Assembly: GCA_034387635.1 (NCBI GenBank)
Contig: JAOANU010000008.1
Span: 806,001-870,000 of the forward strand
Length of the DNA stretch: 64,000 nucleotides
DNA from: Rhodosporidiobolus odoratus
Taxonomy: Eukaryota; Basidiomycota; Microbotryomycetes; Sporidiobolales; Sporidiobolaceae
Reading direction: 5' to 3'
Shown: positions 23,958 through 35,827 of the stretch, piece by piece
Layout of the letters: every line of letters begins with the position of its first letter
Position numbering within the stretch: position 1 is the first letter of the stretch
The notes under the pieces: model-generated
Seen by the model: the letters and a program-made list of their open reading frames with translations, nothing else
What the model was told of the DNA's origin: nothing
The model's database searches: none
Program-made: the position numbers and the translations under genes

Positions 23958-25405
23958 GACAGGAGAGTTCCGGGTGTCTGGAGATGAGCGAAGGCGTGCA
24001 GGTGAAGGCCGGTCTCTCGCGAAGGAACAGAATAAGAGAGGGCGAAAGTTGAGGTGGCGCGCAGAACTACGGAACGAGAGGGAGATCAGTACAGCAGTGG
24101 AGGGAAGCAGGCACGCGCAACGCGGCCTTGAGGATCTGCACGAGCAGCGGCAGCAGGAGGAGCTGACAAAGCGAGGCAAAGAAGCGAGTCTTCGAGCTGG
24201 TAGTACGGGACCAAAGACGGCGCAATCCAATTAAAGGCGCGAAGAGTTGTGATGGCGCGGTGACTTACATGTTCAGACAGCGTTATACGAGTCGAGGCAG
24301 GGGGGACACAAATCGGATCGGCACGACCTCGGAATGCTCGGATTCGGAATGGAAGGTTCAGGGGAGGCTTCGCAGTTGATGTACAAAGCGCCTTGACGCT
24401 CTCTCTTCTTGCTTTTTCTTACACAACAAGCGCGCTATAACTGCCTTCGCCTGCTCAACTCAGTCTCTGTATACAGAGACGTACTCTACGCATGGCGGAG
24501 GCCTGGTGGGCACGCTGAGCAAGGCTGTTCTACCGGACAGCCTCCCTCCGTTCATTGGCCGTCAAACCAGTGAACGAGGCAGACCGCTCTCAAAGGCTTC
24601 TCGTCGACTCTGCTCCTCCGAAAGGTGGATTGGGCTTGTAGAAGCGATAGGAGGGGTGTACATCTTTGCAGGGCGGAGCTAATAGCACAAGGAGAACTGG
24701 GTGTTTTGGCGGGAGGGAGAGTAGCGAGTGTCGCGGGCTTGTAGTGTACAAACAGTGTAGTGGCAAGACTCGCATCCGTTCTCCATCAGTCTCCCTCGTC
24801 TTGCCATCCCATCAGAGCGGTCTCGTGTTGTTCCCATTCAGTCTTTTTGACGCATCTCCCAAGGCCACTTTTTCAACATCCTTCTCCATCGGTGCTTACC
24901 GTAGAGCTCGCGCGAGTACAGTACAGCGTCCATTGTACGTCCTGCACCATCGCCGCGCTTTCACCGTCTGTCGCGGGCATTCCCCACCTTCTTCATCGCC
25001 TACTTCGACTTCGCCGTTGTCTCCTCGACGACCGACTCAAGACCACTAGCGTCGTTTGGCGAATGACCAGGCGCTCCGAAGTGTTCAGGAGACGGGGAGT
25101 TCAGGGACAGAGAGGAGCAACAACGGGCGTGGGAAAGCATGGAGAGACGGGGCGAAGAGCAGACAGGTCCTCCCTACGGCTTGGGGGGCGTGGCTGGCGC
25201 AATCCCAAGACGTTGCGACGCGTGCGTAGACTGCTCTCGGGTCGAACTTCAAGCGCTGGGCCGTCGAGTTCGCCGTTACTGACCTTAAATTTCCGTCCAC
25301 TTTCCTCATTCTCGACTATACCGTCCCCTATCTGCAGACCACAGGCCATCGTCATAGCGCTCCGCGAGCCGCAGAAGAACAGTACTCAGTCCTGCACTCC
25401 ACATC
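23958..25405. other. Divergent promoter region between ERV1 and TYR1
   Basis: The ~1.45-kb interval separates two divergent genes. The long + frame over 24,760-25,509 runs into the TYR1 start in another frame and has Arg/Ser-rich, shadow-like composition, so I do not call it. No RNA gene recognised. Confidence 0.5.
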
Positions 25406-27558
25406 ATGCCAGCCCTCCCCGACATCCAAAATGCTGTCGTCGGTTTGATCGGAATGGGAGAGATGGGGAAAATGTACGCAGAGAGGCTCAGTCGAGGAGG
25501 GACATGTAGCAAGTATGTCAGCCTTTGCTCTTGAACATGTCGACCGACGTGATCCTGACTCGCTCATTCACCATTAGAATCCTCGTCTGCGACTTGCCGG
25601 AAAAGTATGATCAGCTGGTGGAGTACTGCAAAGGTGCGCTTCTCCCTTTCGTCGCTCGCTCTCTGTCTGACTGCCAGTCGAATAGACATGGAGCTGAACC
25701 AACACGCTGGAACACAGGTAAAGACCGAATTATCCCGATGCGAGACGGTCACCACGTTTCTCGACAGAGCGATTTCATCATCTACTCCGTCGAGGCAGCT
25801 TTCCTGGACAAGGTCGTGGCGCAGTATGGCCCTTGTGCGTCACACCTCTCGTCTAAAGCCTTCTCGTGCGCCAGCGCCCCCGTCCCCGCTAAAGCCTCTG
25901 TTCCTTTGCCCTTCCTGTCCATTCCGTCTTTCTGCGCCCCTCCATGGCATCTGTATCTCGGACAATGAACTGGACTCGCAAACAGCTGCAAAGGTCGGGG
26001 CCATCGTCTCTGGTCAAACCTCGGTGAAAGCTCCCGAACGAGCAGCTTTCGAAAAATATCTTCCCGAAGACGTCAAGGTGGTTTCGATTCATTCTCTGCA
26101 CGGCCCAACGGTCCCGAGTGACGGACAAGCTCTCGTGCGTCTTCCCCGTTCATTTTATCAACAAGGCTATACCACACGACGCTTATCGATGGTCTACCCC
26201 CTCTGACTACCTAGATTGTGATACAACACCGCGCCTCGAAGGAAGATGTGACGTTTGTCAAACACCTCCTCGAACCCCTCAAGTCGCGCTACGTTGATCT
26301 GAGCTATGACGAACACGATGAGGTGACGGCGAACACCCAGGCGGTTACGCATGCGGCGTTCTTGTCGTGAGTTCACCGTCTCGTTTCGGTCATTCCTTTC
26401 CCTTGATTACGATACGACGCTCACTCTGTCCTGTGCTATACTGTACCGCCCCTGTATCGACGTTTCTTTCCGACCCTTTCCTCCTTGTTTCGCCGCCTTT
26501 TACCATGAAACCTCACCATATCATCCCGCCCCCCCTCCGTCTGCCTTTTACACATCGCCTTGATCAAATGCACGACTCGGAAAAAAAACAAAAAAAATAG
26601 CATGGGCACCGCCTGGCGCATGACAGGCCAGTTTCCCTGGGAACTAGGTCGCTACATCGGCGGAATCGAAGTGGTAAAGACCAACATTACTTTGCGAATC
26701 TATGCCGCGAAATGGCACGTCTACGCCGGTCTCGCCATCCTCAACCCGACGGCTCAAACTCAGATTCATCAGTTTGCTCAGAGTGCGAGCGATTTGTTCA
26801 AATTGATGATTCAGGGTAAAGAGGAGGAATTGAGGAGGAGGGTTTGGGCGGCGAGGGATTTCGTGTTTGGACCAATGGGGGAGGGGGTTAGTGCGGGTAA
26901 GGAAGGGAAGGAAGGGGAGCAGGAGCAGACGACTCCGATCTTGTTGAGCGATCGAGTTTTGGATGGATTCGCGATTGGGACCCCTCCGACTGAAGAAGAA
27001 GCGGCGGCTCAACCTCCCAATTCTCACCTCTCCCTCCTCGCCATGGTAGACTGCTGGCACCTTCTCAAAATCCGACCGTTCGTTCACCTTTCCCTCGCCG
27101 CCACTCCCGTCTTTCGATTCTGGATCGGAGTGGCAGAGTACTTGTTTAGGGATGAGGCGAGGTTGGAAGCGGCTATACAGGCGGCGGGGACGGTGGGGGG
27201 GAAGGGCAAGGGAGGACCTGGGATGGCGTTTAGTGGGGACGATGCTGAGTTTGTGATTGCGGCTAGGGGGTGGAGTGATACGGTCAGGTATGGGAGTTTT
27301 GAGGCGTACAGGAAAAGGTTTGAAGAGACCAGGGCGTTCTTTGAACCGAGATTCGAGTGCGTGGATTTCCTCTCCTTTTTTTTCTTCTTCTCTCTTGTCT
27401 CTACCCTCCTCTCCCTCTCTCGTCTCCTCCTTCTCCCTTCTCTCCTCCCCCCCTCTCTCGTCGATTCTTCCTCGTCCTTCGTCTGCCCGTTTCCTCATTC
27501 GCTCCTCTTCTCGCCTTTCCCCCTTTCATCCCGGACCATAAACAATGGCGAAAAGCTG

Positions 27559-27599
<41 letters not shown>

Positions 27600-27807
27600 T
27601 TGTCGACATCTGTGATCGGTTCTTCGCAGAGAATCCCGCATAGCCAACCGCGACATGTTTGCCTTCCTTGCCGAAGAACCCGTCCTTCGAACTGCCGCCG
27701 CGGGCGCGGGCGTAGCATCAGCATCGGGGACGACGCAGACGGAGACAGAGACTGGGACAGAGACGGAGACAGCTGGAGCGGTGGAAATCATAGGCGGGAA
27801 GGCTTAG
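25406..27807 (+). CDS. TYR1: Prephenate dehydrogenase (NADP+) Tyr1
   Basis: Converts prephenate to 4-hydroxyphenylpyruvate in tyrosine synthesis. The Rossmann start is VVGLIGMGEMGKMYAERL, followed by ILVCDLPEKYDQL, FIIYSVEAAFLDKVVAQYGP, VGAIVSGQTSVKAPE, VVSIHSLHGPTV, IVIQHRAS, DEHDEVTANTQAVTHAAFLS joined to MGTAWRMTGQFPWE, and NITLRIYAAKWHVYAGLAIL. Seven introns. The first exon ends AA|gtatgt (25511/25512); an early acceptor follows the sequence ggaacacag at ~25723. The last intron (27359-27630) contains an uninterrupted run of 40 C (27560-27599). The final exon is ESRIANRDMFAFLAEEPVL plus a Thr/Glu tail, ending at TAG 27805. Confidence 0.93.
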
Positions 27808-28158
27808 TCCGTAGGAGGTCTGTTCCCTCTTTGACACTGTTTGCGTTGGCGCGCACGACTGTGTCCCGTGCGCCTCTCTATCTCTGCTCGCCCTGGTGTT
27901 CTTGATGATTGTTTCCGGCTTGACTGGGTTTCGTTCTTGGTCGGGCTGGGTAGTTTCGTCCCGAGTGCGAGCCTCAACTTCCTCGACTCGAGTCTGATGA
28001 TTGCCTAGAAAAAGACATTGCTTTTTGACTGCATGCCTGATTCGTGTTCTCTCCTTTCCTGTCTGTTCGCTCTCTACATGCCCTTTTCCCCCCTCATGCC
28101 CCCCCTCTACGGTTTCTCCCCTTCGGCTCCCCACGCGCCTCTCTCCTGCATCTGTTTC
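27808..28158. other. Convergent 3' region between TYR1 and RPE1
   Basis: Short interval between converging genes. It presumably holds both 3' UTRs; no other feature seen. Confidence 0.5.
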
Positions 28159-28968
28159 TCACCTTTCAAGTCGCCCATTCAGGCCTTCCCCCTCCAACCC
28201 CTCCAAAGCCTTGTCAGTCCGCCAGCCCTCTCTACTCGCCTCAATCTGCTCCTTGAAGTCGTCAATCACTCGAGTCGGGTTCGAGGCTCCAAAGAGGGCG
28301 GTTCCGGCGACGATGACGTTGGAACCTGATTTGAATGAATTCGGAAAGACAAAAAGAGTAGGAATGTAGAATTGAAAGAGAGAGAGAGAGAGCGCGAGCG
28401 AGAGAGAGAGAGGGAGAGGGGGAGAGAGAGGGAGAGAGAGAGAGAGGGGAAAGCTAAAGAGTCAGTCTTGCTCAGACTTCCGGAAGGTGAGGTGGTGGTG
28501 ATGAGAGAGCTGAAGAAAATGCAAGCAGGGGCTGTGCGAGGGAGGCAAGAGGCACAGCCGAGAAGGAAAGGAAAAGAAGAGCGATGGAGCGCAGAGGGGA
28601 CGAGGGAGAACGTACCGGCTCGCGCGCAACACCCTACAGTCCCCGGTCCGACCCCTCCATCGACTTGAATGTCTTTGGTAGGGAACCGAGATCGAAGTTG
28701 AGCCACTTTGGGCACGCAGGAGTTCATGAACTTTTGGCCGCCGGCTCCTGTTTAGCGTCATCGTTTGGGGGGGGTTCATCGTTTGTACGAGTTTTTTTTT
28801 CTTTGGAATCAGTATGTTCCAAGTACGGGAGGTATACAGAGATGGAGACGGAAGCGGCGTTTGGAGGCGGAAATGGAGGCAAGGTACAGGAGAGAGAGAA
28901 CAAAGGGAGAAGCAAGAGAGAGAGGGGGAGAGAGACAGAAAGAGAGAGAAGCAAGAGAGAGAGGGGGG

Positions 28969-29005
<37 letters not shown>

Positions 29006-29952
29006 GAGGCGGGCGAAAAAACACGAACCGGGTACGACCGTCATGACCAACAACATATCGACTTTCTGACCCAACTCGTCCGAGATGGCCGAGGCGGGAG
29101 TGGCGGGCGAGATGGCCACTGCGGCGCGCATGCCGTGCGAGTGAATCAGGTTTACTAGGGAGGGGGCGGATTCTGCTCCCAATCGGATCGGATTCCCAGT
29201 TCCAGAGTGGGGTGGGGGTTGTAGGAGATTTTTGGGGAGCGAGTGAGAAGAGTAAGGTTGAGGGAGGTAGAGAAAGAAGGAAGATGGTTCGTCAGCTCTT
29301 GATCAGATGGACAATGGGCTGAAAGGGTAGAGACGGACCAGGGTTGGACAGGGCTTCAATGTGGAATGTGTAGCTCTTGCCACCGGCTTCGGCTACAGGC
29401 TTGACCCACTGTGCGTGGGGAGTATGAATGGAGGTGGAATTGGATCAGGTAGGTAAGTAGGCCGTTGGAGAGGCGGGGTGCGCAGAGAAAGAGTTCAAGC
29501 GGGGTCGTGTCAGAACGCGGGTGTTCACGGGGTCACAGGGACAGGGTAACAGGAGGAGTGGGAGAAGGATGGGTAGCGGACCTTTTCGGGATCGGCGACC
29601 ATCATGTGGCAGTCCATAAAGACGTTTTCGACCGTCTTGTTGACGGAAGCGAGAACGGGTGCGCCCATGGTGATGTTGGGGACAAAGTGACCGTCCATGA
29701 CATCTGGTGAAGGGTGGGCATGGTCAGAATTGGGATTGAAGCGCAGGGCGGGACTTGGGGAGGTTGAGGAGGGAGGAGGAGAGGGGGAGAAAAGGGCCGT
29801 GAAAAGGGGAGATGGGAGAGGGAACACGAACCCATGTGAACCCACTCTGCTCCGCAGTGCATCATTCTCTTGATCTCGTTTCCGAGGTCGGCAAAGTTGC
29901 TGGCCAGGACGGAAGGGGAGACGATGCCTCGGGGTGAGGAGGAGGAGGTCAT
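28159..29952 (-). CDS. RPE1: Ribulose-phosphate 3-epimerase
   Basis: Pentose-phosphate pathway enzyme interconverting ribulose-5-P and xylulose-5-P; metal-dependent TIM barrel. The spliced product begins [20 protein letters not shown], then [20 protein letters not shown] and [18 protein letters not shown] ([10 protein letters not shown] is the family signature), [70 protein letters not shown] and [12 protein letters not shown]. The metal/catalytic residues (Asp of DVMDG, His of DCHMM, Asp of VDGG) are present. Introns follow HMDV (phase 1), PEK, NP, VVPG and ARAG. Two introns contain long GA/CT runs (28,370-28,450 and 28,890-29,005). Confidence 0.93.
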
Positions 29953-30148
29953 GATGAAACTGGCAAGGGAAACAGGTCGGAGTGAAGTGTATGTGAGGGA
30001 GACAGGCGAGGGTGAATAGCCAGTACTCTCTTGACTGTGCTGGGTTAGCTGTAGGAATCGCTTGTTGGGTGTGCAATGGGAACTGGGAGGAGGGGGAACA
30101 TCAAGTTGGATTCCCTTTGCAACCAACCTCCACTTCACTTGGTACACC

Positions 30149-31294
30149 ATGGTAAGCTCTGCTCATACATACACACCACCAGACGCTCACCCTAGTTGCT
30201 CCAGTCCGCTCCCGACGCAGGTCAGTCACTCCTCCCTCATCCAACCCTCGCCCTGTGCTACATCTACACACCTCACCAGCCGCCTCGATAACCCTGAACT
30301 ACCCCTCACTGACCCTCTCTGAACCCCTGACGCGTCACCCCCCCCCCCAACCATCCTGGCCCCGAGCAGAAGCCAAAGAAGCCTTCGCCCTCTTCGACAA
30401 ACGCGGTGCCGGCACAATCGTCTCTTCCTCGCTCGGTGACGTCCTCAGGGCCTTGGGTCAGAACCCAACTCAGAAAGAGGTACACGATCTGGCGGGTAGT
30501 GTAGGGGGAGGCGACAGTGCGTTCCTTGCCCTCTCTCTTTGGGGCTTTCCCTGTTCCCCTCCTTGGTTGCGGTGCGAGGTGCCGGCGCAACTGGGAATTT
30601 CAATGCCTTGCTGCTTGACCAAACGTCGAAGCTCGCATAAGGAAGCTAGCGCAGCACTTGCTAGCCCGTACTAACTGCTGCCGGTTTTCTCGCCCTTCGC
30701 CCGTCTGCAACTTTGCCCGTCTTCTCTCGCAACCTTCGGTTTCCCTGCCTCTTGCCCTGTAGTCGACTACAACACTTTCTTACAGATCTTGAACCGCCCT
30801 GGAGGGTTTGATCCCGCCGGAACCGCCGGTACGCCCTCGGGGCGGCCTTTTTTTCTTTTCGTCTTCTCTTCGTGCCCTCGATTGACCCTTTCCTCCTCCT
30901 TCGTAACTCCCTCGACGCCCCTCAACGCCCCTCTCCCACTCTCCTTGTGCCATCCACCCACCCACCCCCCTCCGCGCTACTTGGCGGGAAACCAGACGAA
31001 TTCATCCGAGGTTTCCAAGTCTTTGACAAAGACGGCAACGGGTACATTGGTCAAGGCGAACTGAAATACGTCCTCACCTCGTTGGGAGAGAAACTGTCGG
31101 AAGAAGAGGTGGATGAGTTGTTGAAGGGGGTCAAGGTCACTCCGGAAGGGAATGTCAATTACGTTTCGTTTGTTCATCAGATTTTGGGTCAAGTGAGTCG
31201 TTTTCTCAGCGTTTGTTTCCCCACCCCCAGTCTTTCCATTGCCTCGGGACGCGAGACTGACCCGCCGTCTTTCATGTCTGTGTCCGGTCAGTAA
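30149..31294 (+). CDS. CDC4/MLC1: Myosin essential light chain, Cdc4/Mlc1 type (EF-hand)
   Basis: Light chain binding IQ motifs of class II/V myosins; essential for the cytokinetic ring in yeasts. Exons: ATG alone (30149-30151), a 16-nt microexon (30205-30220), 30370-30516, ~30764-30829, ~31000-31192, and the stop TAA alone (31292-31294). The product (~144 aa, close to S. pombe Cdc4 at 141) reads [90 protein letters not shown], and ends FVHQILGQ. One EF loop ([12 protein letters not shown]) keeps calcium ligands; the first (DKRGAGTI) is degenerate, as in Cdc4. All junctions keep frame. If the last intron is retained, the tail is longer. Confidence 0.87.
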
Positions 31295-31821
31295 ATCGAT
31301 ACCACACCTCGTCACGTCACCCCCGCCCTACGCGCCTCGCCTCGTCACGATACCCCCGCCTTTGTTCTTTTCTTTCTCCTCTTTGCCTTGCCTTGTTTTT
31401 TCGCCTTTCCACCGCCCCTCGATTCCTTTCTTACTTCGCCCACTTTATGGACGTTCTTTTCACCTTCATCGTCGTCGTAGTTCCTCCTTCAACCATCTGC
31501 AAGTGCCATTGGTCCTGATCCCCCCTATCGTGTTCAGAGGGTTTGCCATACTTGATTTTGTCGTGCACTGACAAGCAGACGAGGAGACTGATTTTGCGAT
31601 CGCATCAAGCGAGCTGGGGGTGTTGTGTGACGGACAAAGTGGGTACATGAGGGGGGGGGGGGGGGGGGTTACAGTACGAAACGAACAACGCGCTACTGAA
31701 CAAAGACGCAGAAAGGACGGGAACCGAACAACAAAGAAGCAGAAAAGGAAACCAAACCAAGAAAAAAAGAAAAAAAAAGCTATGCGACCCTTCCTTTCGA
31801 GAACTTGCATGTAGCACTAGT
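31295..31821. other. Convergent 3' region with a poly-G run
   Basis: Lies between the myosin light-chain gene and a minus-strand gene. Contains a run of ~18 G (~31,651-31,668) and an A-rich stretch (31,735-31,780). No gene recognised. Confidence 0.5.
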
Positions 31822-32860
31822 TCAGTACCTACCCGTCGTATGCGCATGCGATCCTCCACCGGCGACTGGGTGCCCGGTTCCGCCCACTCCGCCAGCGCCC
31901 GCGAGACCGGCTTTGCCCTGAGTCTGCTTCATTTCGCCTTCCATGACCTGCATTGGGTTGGGTTGCCGTGCGGGAGCAGGATGGACAGGAACCGCGGTCG
32001 TTAGCTCTCAGTCTGTCTGTGAGAGTGAAAGAGGCTGACGGTGTTTAAGAAGAGGAAAAAGGACAGGGAAGGGGGAAGAAGGGGGGGGGGGGGAGGCGCA
32101 CTTTAGCTGGATTGTGGGTCATTCTCCCAACCATGGTTTCCACTTTTCCACCAATCTTGTCGCCCATACTCGGTTTAGGAACAGTGGTCGTGGTCGTCGT
32201 GGTTTGAGTACCGGGGGCGCCCGGGTCGAGTCCGCCCGACGAGGAGGCGACGTGGGCGGCGTGAGTAGAGTGGTGATCATCTACTCAAGCGAGGGATGTC
32301 AGGACGGAGATCTCGAGGGAAAAAGGTGGGGGGACTGGAAATGGAAGGTTAGGGAGCGAAAGTCGAGACGGACGGGTAGCTGCGTGGGCTTTGGTACCGG
32401 GAACTGAATTTGGACGAGAGAGTATGAGGACAACAAGAAAATCACGACACGAATCTCGCTCTCCGACTGCACAGGCACGCGGTGAGGAGAAGGGGGTGAG
32501 AAGGCGACTGAAACCCGATTGCTCACTTTTACTAGCCAACCCCCCTCCCTCCGTTGCTACATCAGGAGCGGTATGCCTCGACCCTCCCGCAGTAGTCCCC
32601 AGTCCCGTCCCAGCAGGGGTACCAGTCGCAGGGTGCGAGCGAGGGTGGGTCGCTTCATAAGCTGCTGTGCCGGGGATCTTGGAGGCGATACCTCCTCCGC
32701 TGGTCGTACTTGTGGTGGTCGTGTCTGCCCACAACATGCGATAGAGAAGGGGGGGAGAGGAGGGAAGAGGTCAGCAGGTGGGAGAAGGGGAGAGAGGGAA
32801 AGGATACGGACTGGAGGGGTAGCCTGGGTTGGTGGTGGTGGGGTGGGTTGAGTGGGGCAT
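31822..32860 (-). CDS. Gly/Thr-rich hydrophilic protein with a CsbD-like core
   Basis: Four exons give MPHSTHPTTTNPGYPSN (ATG 32860-32858), TTTTSTTSGGGIASKIPG ... GGGLASKN, DHHSTHAAHVASSSGG ... VPKPSMGDKIGGKVETMVGR, and VMEGEMKQTQGKAG, ending HTTGRY (stop 31824-31822). The junction NPAK|VMEGEMK uses an intron (31948-32101) containing a run of ~13 G on the + strand. The segment DKIGGKVETMVGRMTHNP with GEMKQTQGKAG resembles CsbD-like and hydrophilin-type stress proteins of fungi: small, disordered, Gly/Thr/His-rich. No signal peptide or membrane segment. A desiccation or stress role is inference from composition. Confidence 0.65.
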
Positions 32861-33699
32861 CCTTGTGGTGTGTAGGCTGTGAAGCTTTTTGAGAGAACGG
32901 CTGGTCGGGGGAGAAGAGGAAGGGAGAGAGAGACGAGGCAAGTCGGCGGCGGAGGGACCTCGTGACCCTCCCGGCGTCGAACCTCCTTTTCTCGCCAAGC
33001 AGCGTCATCATCGCAGCAACAACCTCTGCACGTCTCGACGCTTGCCCAAGCCTTTGGCGGTGCTCTGCGACATTAGAGGCAAGCCCGTGCTGGGCAGAAA
33101 GTCCAAGCACCACCGGTCCGAAAACAACACAACAGGGGCAACGTCATCAGGCTGGGCTGTTCGAGGCAGCTGTTTTCTTCCACTAGCAAGCCCTAGATCT
33201 GGAAGTTTGTAGTATGGTGGGGGTTGGCCTTTGGGGTCGAACACGTCTGCCGTGATCGAAGCAGGCGAGGTCAAAAGTGTAAAAAGCGGATTGAGAAGGT
33301 CAACCGGAGGAAGCGTTGGCTCATGTTCAGTGCGAGAGGCTGGCTCGCTAAGCTGGAGGGCTTCGTCGCGTCGGGAGACCAGCCTATACGACTGTGCTTG
33401 CGACACCGACTGACAGAGGGAAGAGCGTTTTCCTCGCGGTCAGAAAGTTTTCGGCATCGCGATTCGCCTGACCATGTCGGCGCATGACCCAAATCCTGGC
33501 TGTGCAGTCGCTATAGATTGAGCCAAGACTGAGCGCTCGAGGTAGAGATTGAAATCACCGCAGTGTCGAGAAATCGAAGAAAATGCGGATGTCTCATCAG
33601 TTGTCATCCGCAGCGAGTCCTGTCACCGCCTCTGCTCCAACCTCAATCCCGACAAGCTTGCGCTTCTCTCCCCTCACTCAGACATAACTCGCACCCGCC
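32861..33699. other. Intergenic region with one possible minus-strand ORF
   Basis: Between a minus-strand gene and the eisosome gene. On the minus strand, 33,406-33,008 reads RLVSRRDEALQLSEPASRTE, a possible intron (33,313-33,256), then DVFDPKGQPPPYYKLPDLGL and CLDFLPSTGLPLMSQS with a basic end (KGLGKRRDVQRLLLR). This looks protein-like (perhaps a small mitochondrial protein), but I cannot find a convincing ATG or family. The rest is presumably the PIL1 promoter and 5' UTR. Confidence 0.35.
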
Positions 33700-35603
33700 A
33701 GTACGTACCCGCCCGCATGCTACTCATCCTCAGCTGATCCTCCGAGCCGCACGCTGACCCTACTGCTCACCTCCACAGTGTCAACTGACGACTACTCGAT
33801 CGGAGAGAAGAAGGAAGACCGCAAGTCCAGCGGGCTTAGCTCGCTCTTCCACCGTGCAACAGAGAAGCTCCCCGCTGTCTCCTCCATCCCTCACCAGCTG
33901 TGCGCCTCCCCCTCACGTCTCCCCACTCTCTCACGAGCTAATCCCTATTTTCCTCTTCACGTACAGCCGGCAACAGGCAGTCTTGCTCAACCCCAGTCAA
34001 CTCCAAGAAACCCGTCAACTCCAACTCGCGATCAAATCCTACGCTGGAGTCGTGCAAGATCACGTCGCTCTCGCTAGGGAGGGTCAGGTCTTTTCCAAGC
34101 AGCTTTTCTTGTGGAGTAAGGATGACAAGGATCAGGATGTCGTCGATGTCTGCGATAGGATCGCGTTCATTCAGTTCAAAACGAGTGAGTTGGAAGCCGA
34201 GGCGGTGGCAAAGCTGGACGAAAGTAGGGCGAAGTTGAAGGATATTGTGCGTTCCATCTCAAGCCCACTACTGCCACTCTCCAGCCCACATGACTGATTA
34301 CAGAACGTCGGAGCTCTGTAGCGCAACTTTGAGAACGACCTCGTCCCCCGCCGTCGCAACGCCGCCGCGATTTCCGTCAAAATCGCCGCCCTTCGCAAAG
34401 AGAAACCCTCGACCAAGACCGACGACCAACTCTCCAAACTCACCTCCGAGCTCTCACAACTCGAGACCGAAAACGTCACCTTTGAAGCATCGTTCGATAC
34501 CCTCAAACGCGCCAAACTGCACGAAGCCTTTGCCCTTCAATTCGCTGCGCAGAAAGAACTCGGGGAGAAGCTCGCTATCGTTTCTGGGTATGGAGAGTTG
34601 CTGCTACAGGGAATGGAGACGGATGGGATTGCGAATGACTATATGGGGCAGGATAGGACGGCGAGGGTCAAGGCGGAATTGGAGGATGCGTTGAATAGCT
34701 GGACTCCGTCACCAGTGCCGAAGCTCAAGGAGCCGAGCGGATCAGGATTCCTCAACAGGAGTGACTCTCGGTACGCTCGCCCTTCTCTTGTACTGGACCC
34801 CTGCGCAGATGTGACAGCTGTCTGTTTTCGCCTCGAAAAGGTCATTCGGCGCAACTCACGCCGCCCAACTCTCTCAACTCGACAACTCTTCCTCTCAACC
34901 CGTCTTCTCCACGCAAGATAGTCAGACAATGCACGCAGCTCAAGGTCGAGTCGTCCCACCCGTCCCACCTCACCCTTCACAACCCTCTGTACATCCTCAA
35001 GACCCCTTCCATGATGCCCACGCCTCGTCTTCTCACATTCCTCCTCCCCTCCCAGCTCGCACTCACGGTGCCGCTCTCTCCCCTTCCCCCTCCACAACGG
35101 GCTCAGGCGCCCTCGCGGGAGGAAGTCTACCGATCAACCTCTCCCCTACCGCTCGCCCAGTCGACGCCACCTCCTCCTCCTCACCTCGCAGGGAAATGTC
35201 CATCCCCCTCCCTCCTCCAGGAGTAGACTTGCACGGTGGAGAAGGACTGGCCCCTCCTGAACCTACGGTGGCTGAAACTGGAGAACCGATCCAAGGAACC
35301 GGGGGGCCTTCGAGTGGACAACTTAGGCCCAGGGGGGGGTCTCAGTCTCAGATTCAGGCTCAGACTCAGCGTTCGCAGCCGGACCAGGACCAGGACCAGG
35401 ACCAGGCGATCAAACCTCAGGAGCAGTACAATGCGGCTGGGTGGGGCGAGGGGAATATGCCAGGTGGATTTGGCGGCGGGGTAGCAGCGGCTGGACCTGA
35501 GGAAGTTCTACCGGCTTATGGGGATGGGGATGATGAGGCTGCGAGGGCGAGGGACGCGGCGGAAAGGATCTTGGCAGAGGAGAGGGAGAGAAAGGCGACG
35601 TAG
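33700..35603 (+). CDS. PIL1: Eisosome core BAR-type protein, Pil1/Lsp1 family
   Basis: Plasma-membrane scaffold that forms eisosome furrows. Recognised by RQQAVLLNPSQLQETRQLQ, KLFLW-type helix SKQLFLWSKDDKDQDVVDVC, ESRAKLKDI joined to RNFENDLVPRRRNAAAISVK (the Pil1 signature RN.E..L.PRR), TFDTLKRAKL-like FDTLKRAKLHEAFALQFAAQ, and EKLAIVSGYGELLLQGME. The long Pro/Ser/Gln C-terminus is disordered, with a Gln-Asp repeat, and ends ERERKAT. The N-terminus reads STDDYSIGEKKEDRKSSGL. The only way I find to supply Met is a start codon split by an intron: A at 33700, TG at 33779-33780 (see findings). Other introns: ~33902-33966, ~34248-34319, 34770-34830. The acceptor after the repeated AG at ~34319 is fixed by the RNFEND frame. 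Confidence 0.87.
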
Positions 35604-35827
35604 TGAGTGGCAGGGAGAAAAGATTCACGGGGTTGAATTTTTTTTCGAATTCGTTTCCCTTGCAGCTACTCGCAGGCAGTTCCTCTACTCGTTGTGCACA
35701 GACACTGGCTCTCTTGCCTGCGCCCGTCCGTTTTTACACTGTATACTCGCGAGATCAGGGGCACTGGACACTGTCAGCAGCTCAATACACCTTGCACCAG
35801 CTTCCCTGTTGTGGAAGATCTTCACGA

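Noticed and set aside
24760..25509. 249-codon + strand open frame
   Set aside because: It overlaps the TYR1 start in another frame, is rich in Arg/Ser/Pro and has no recognisable domain; most likely a shadow or promoter frame.
28366..29040. Arg/Glu-rich ORFs over the GA repeats (both strands)
   Set aside because: They are translations of dinucleotide repeats inside RPE1 introns.
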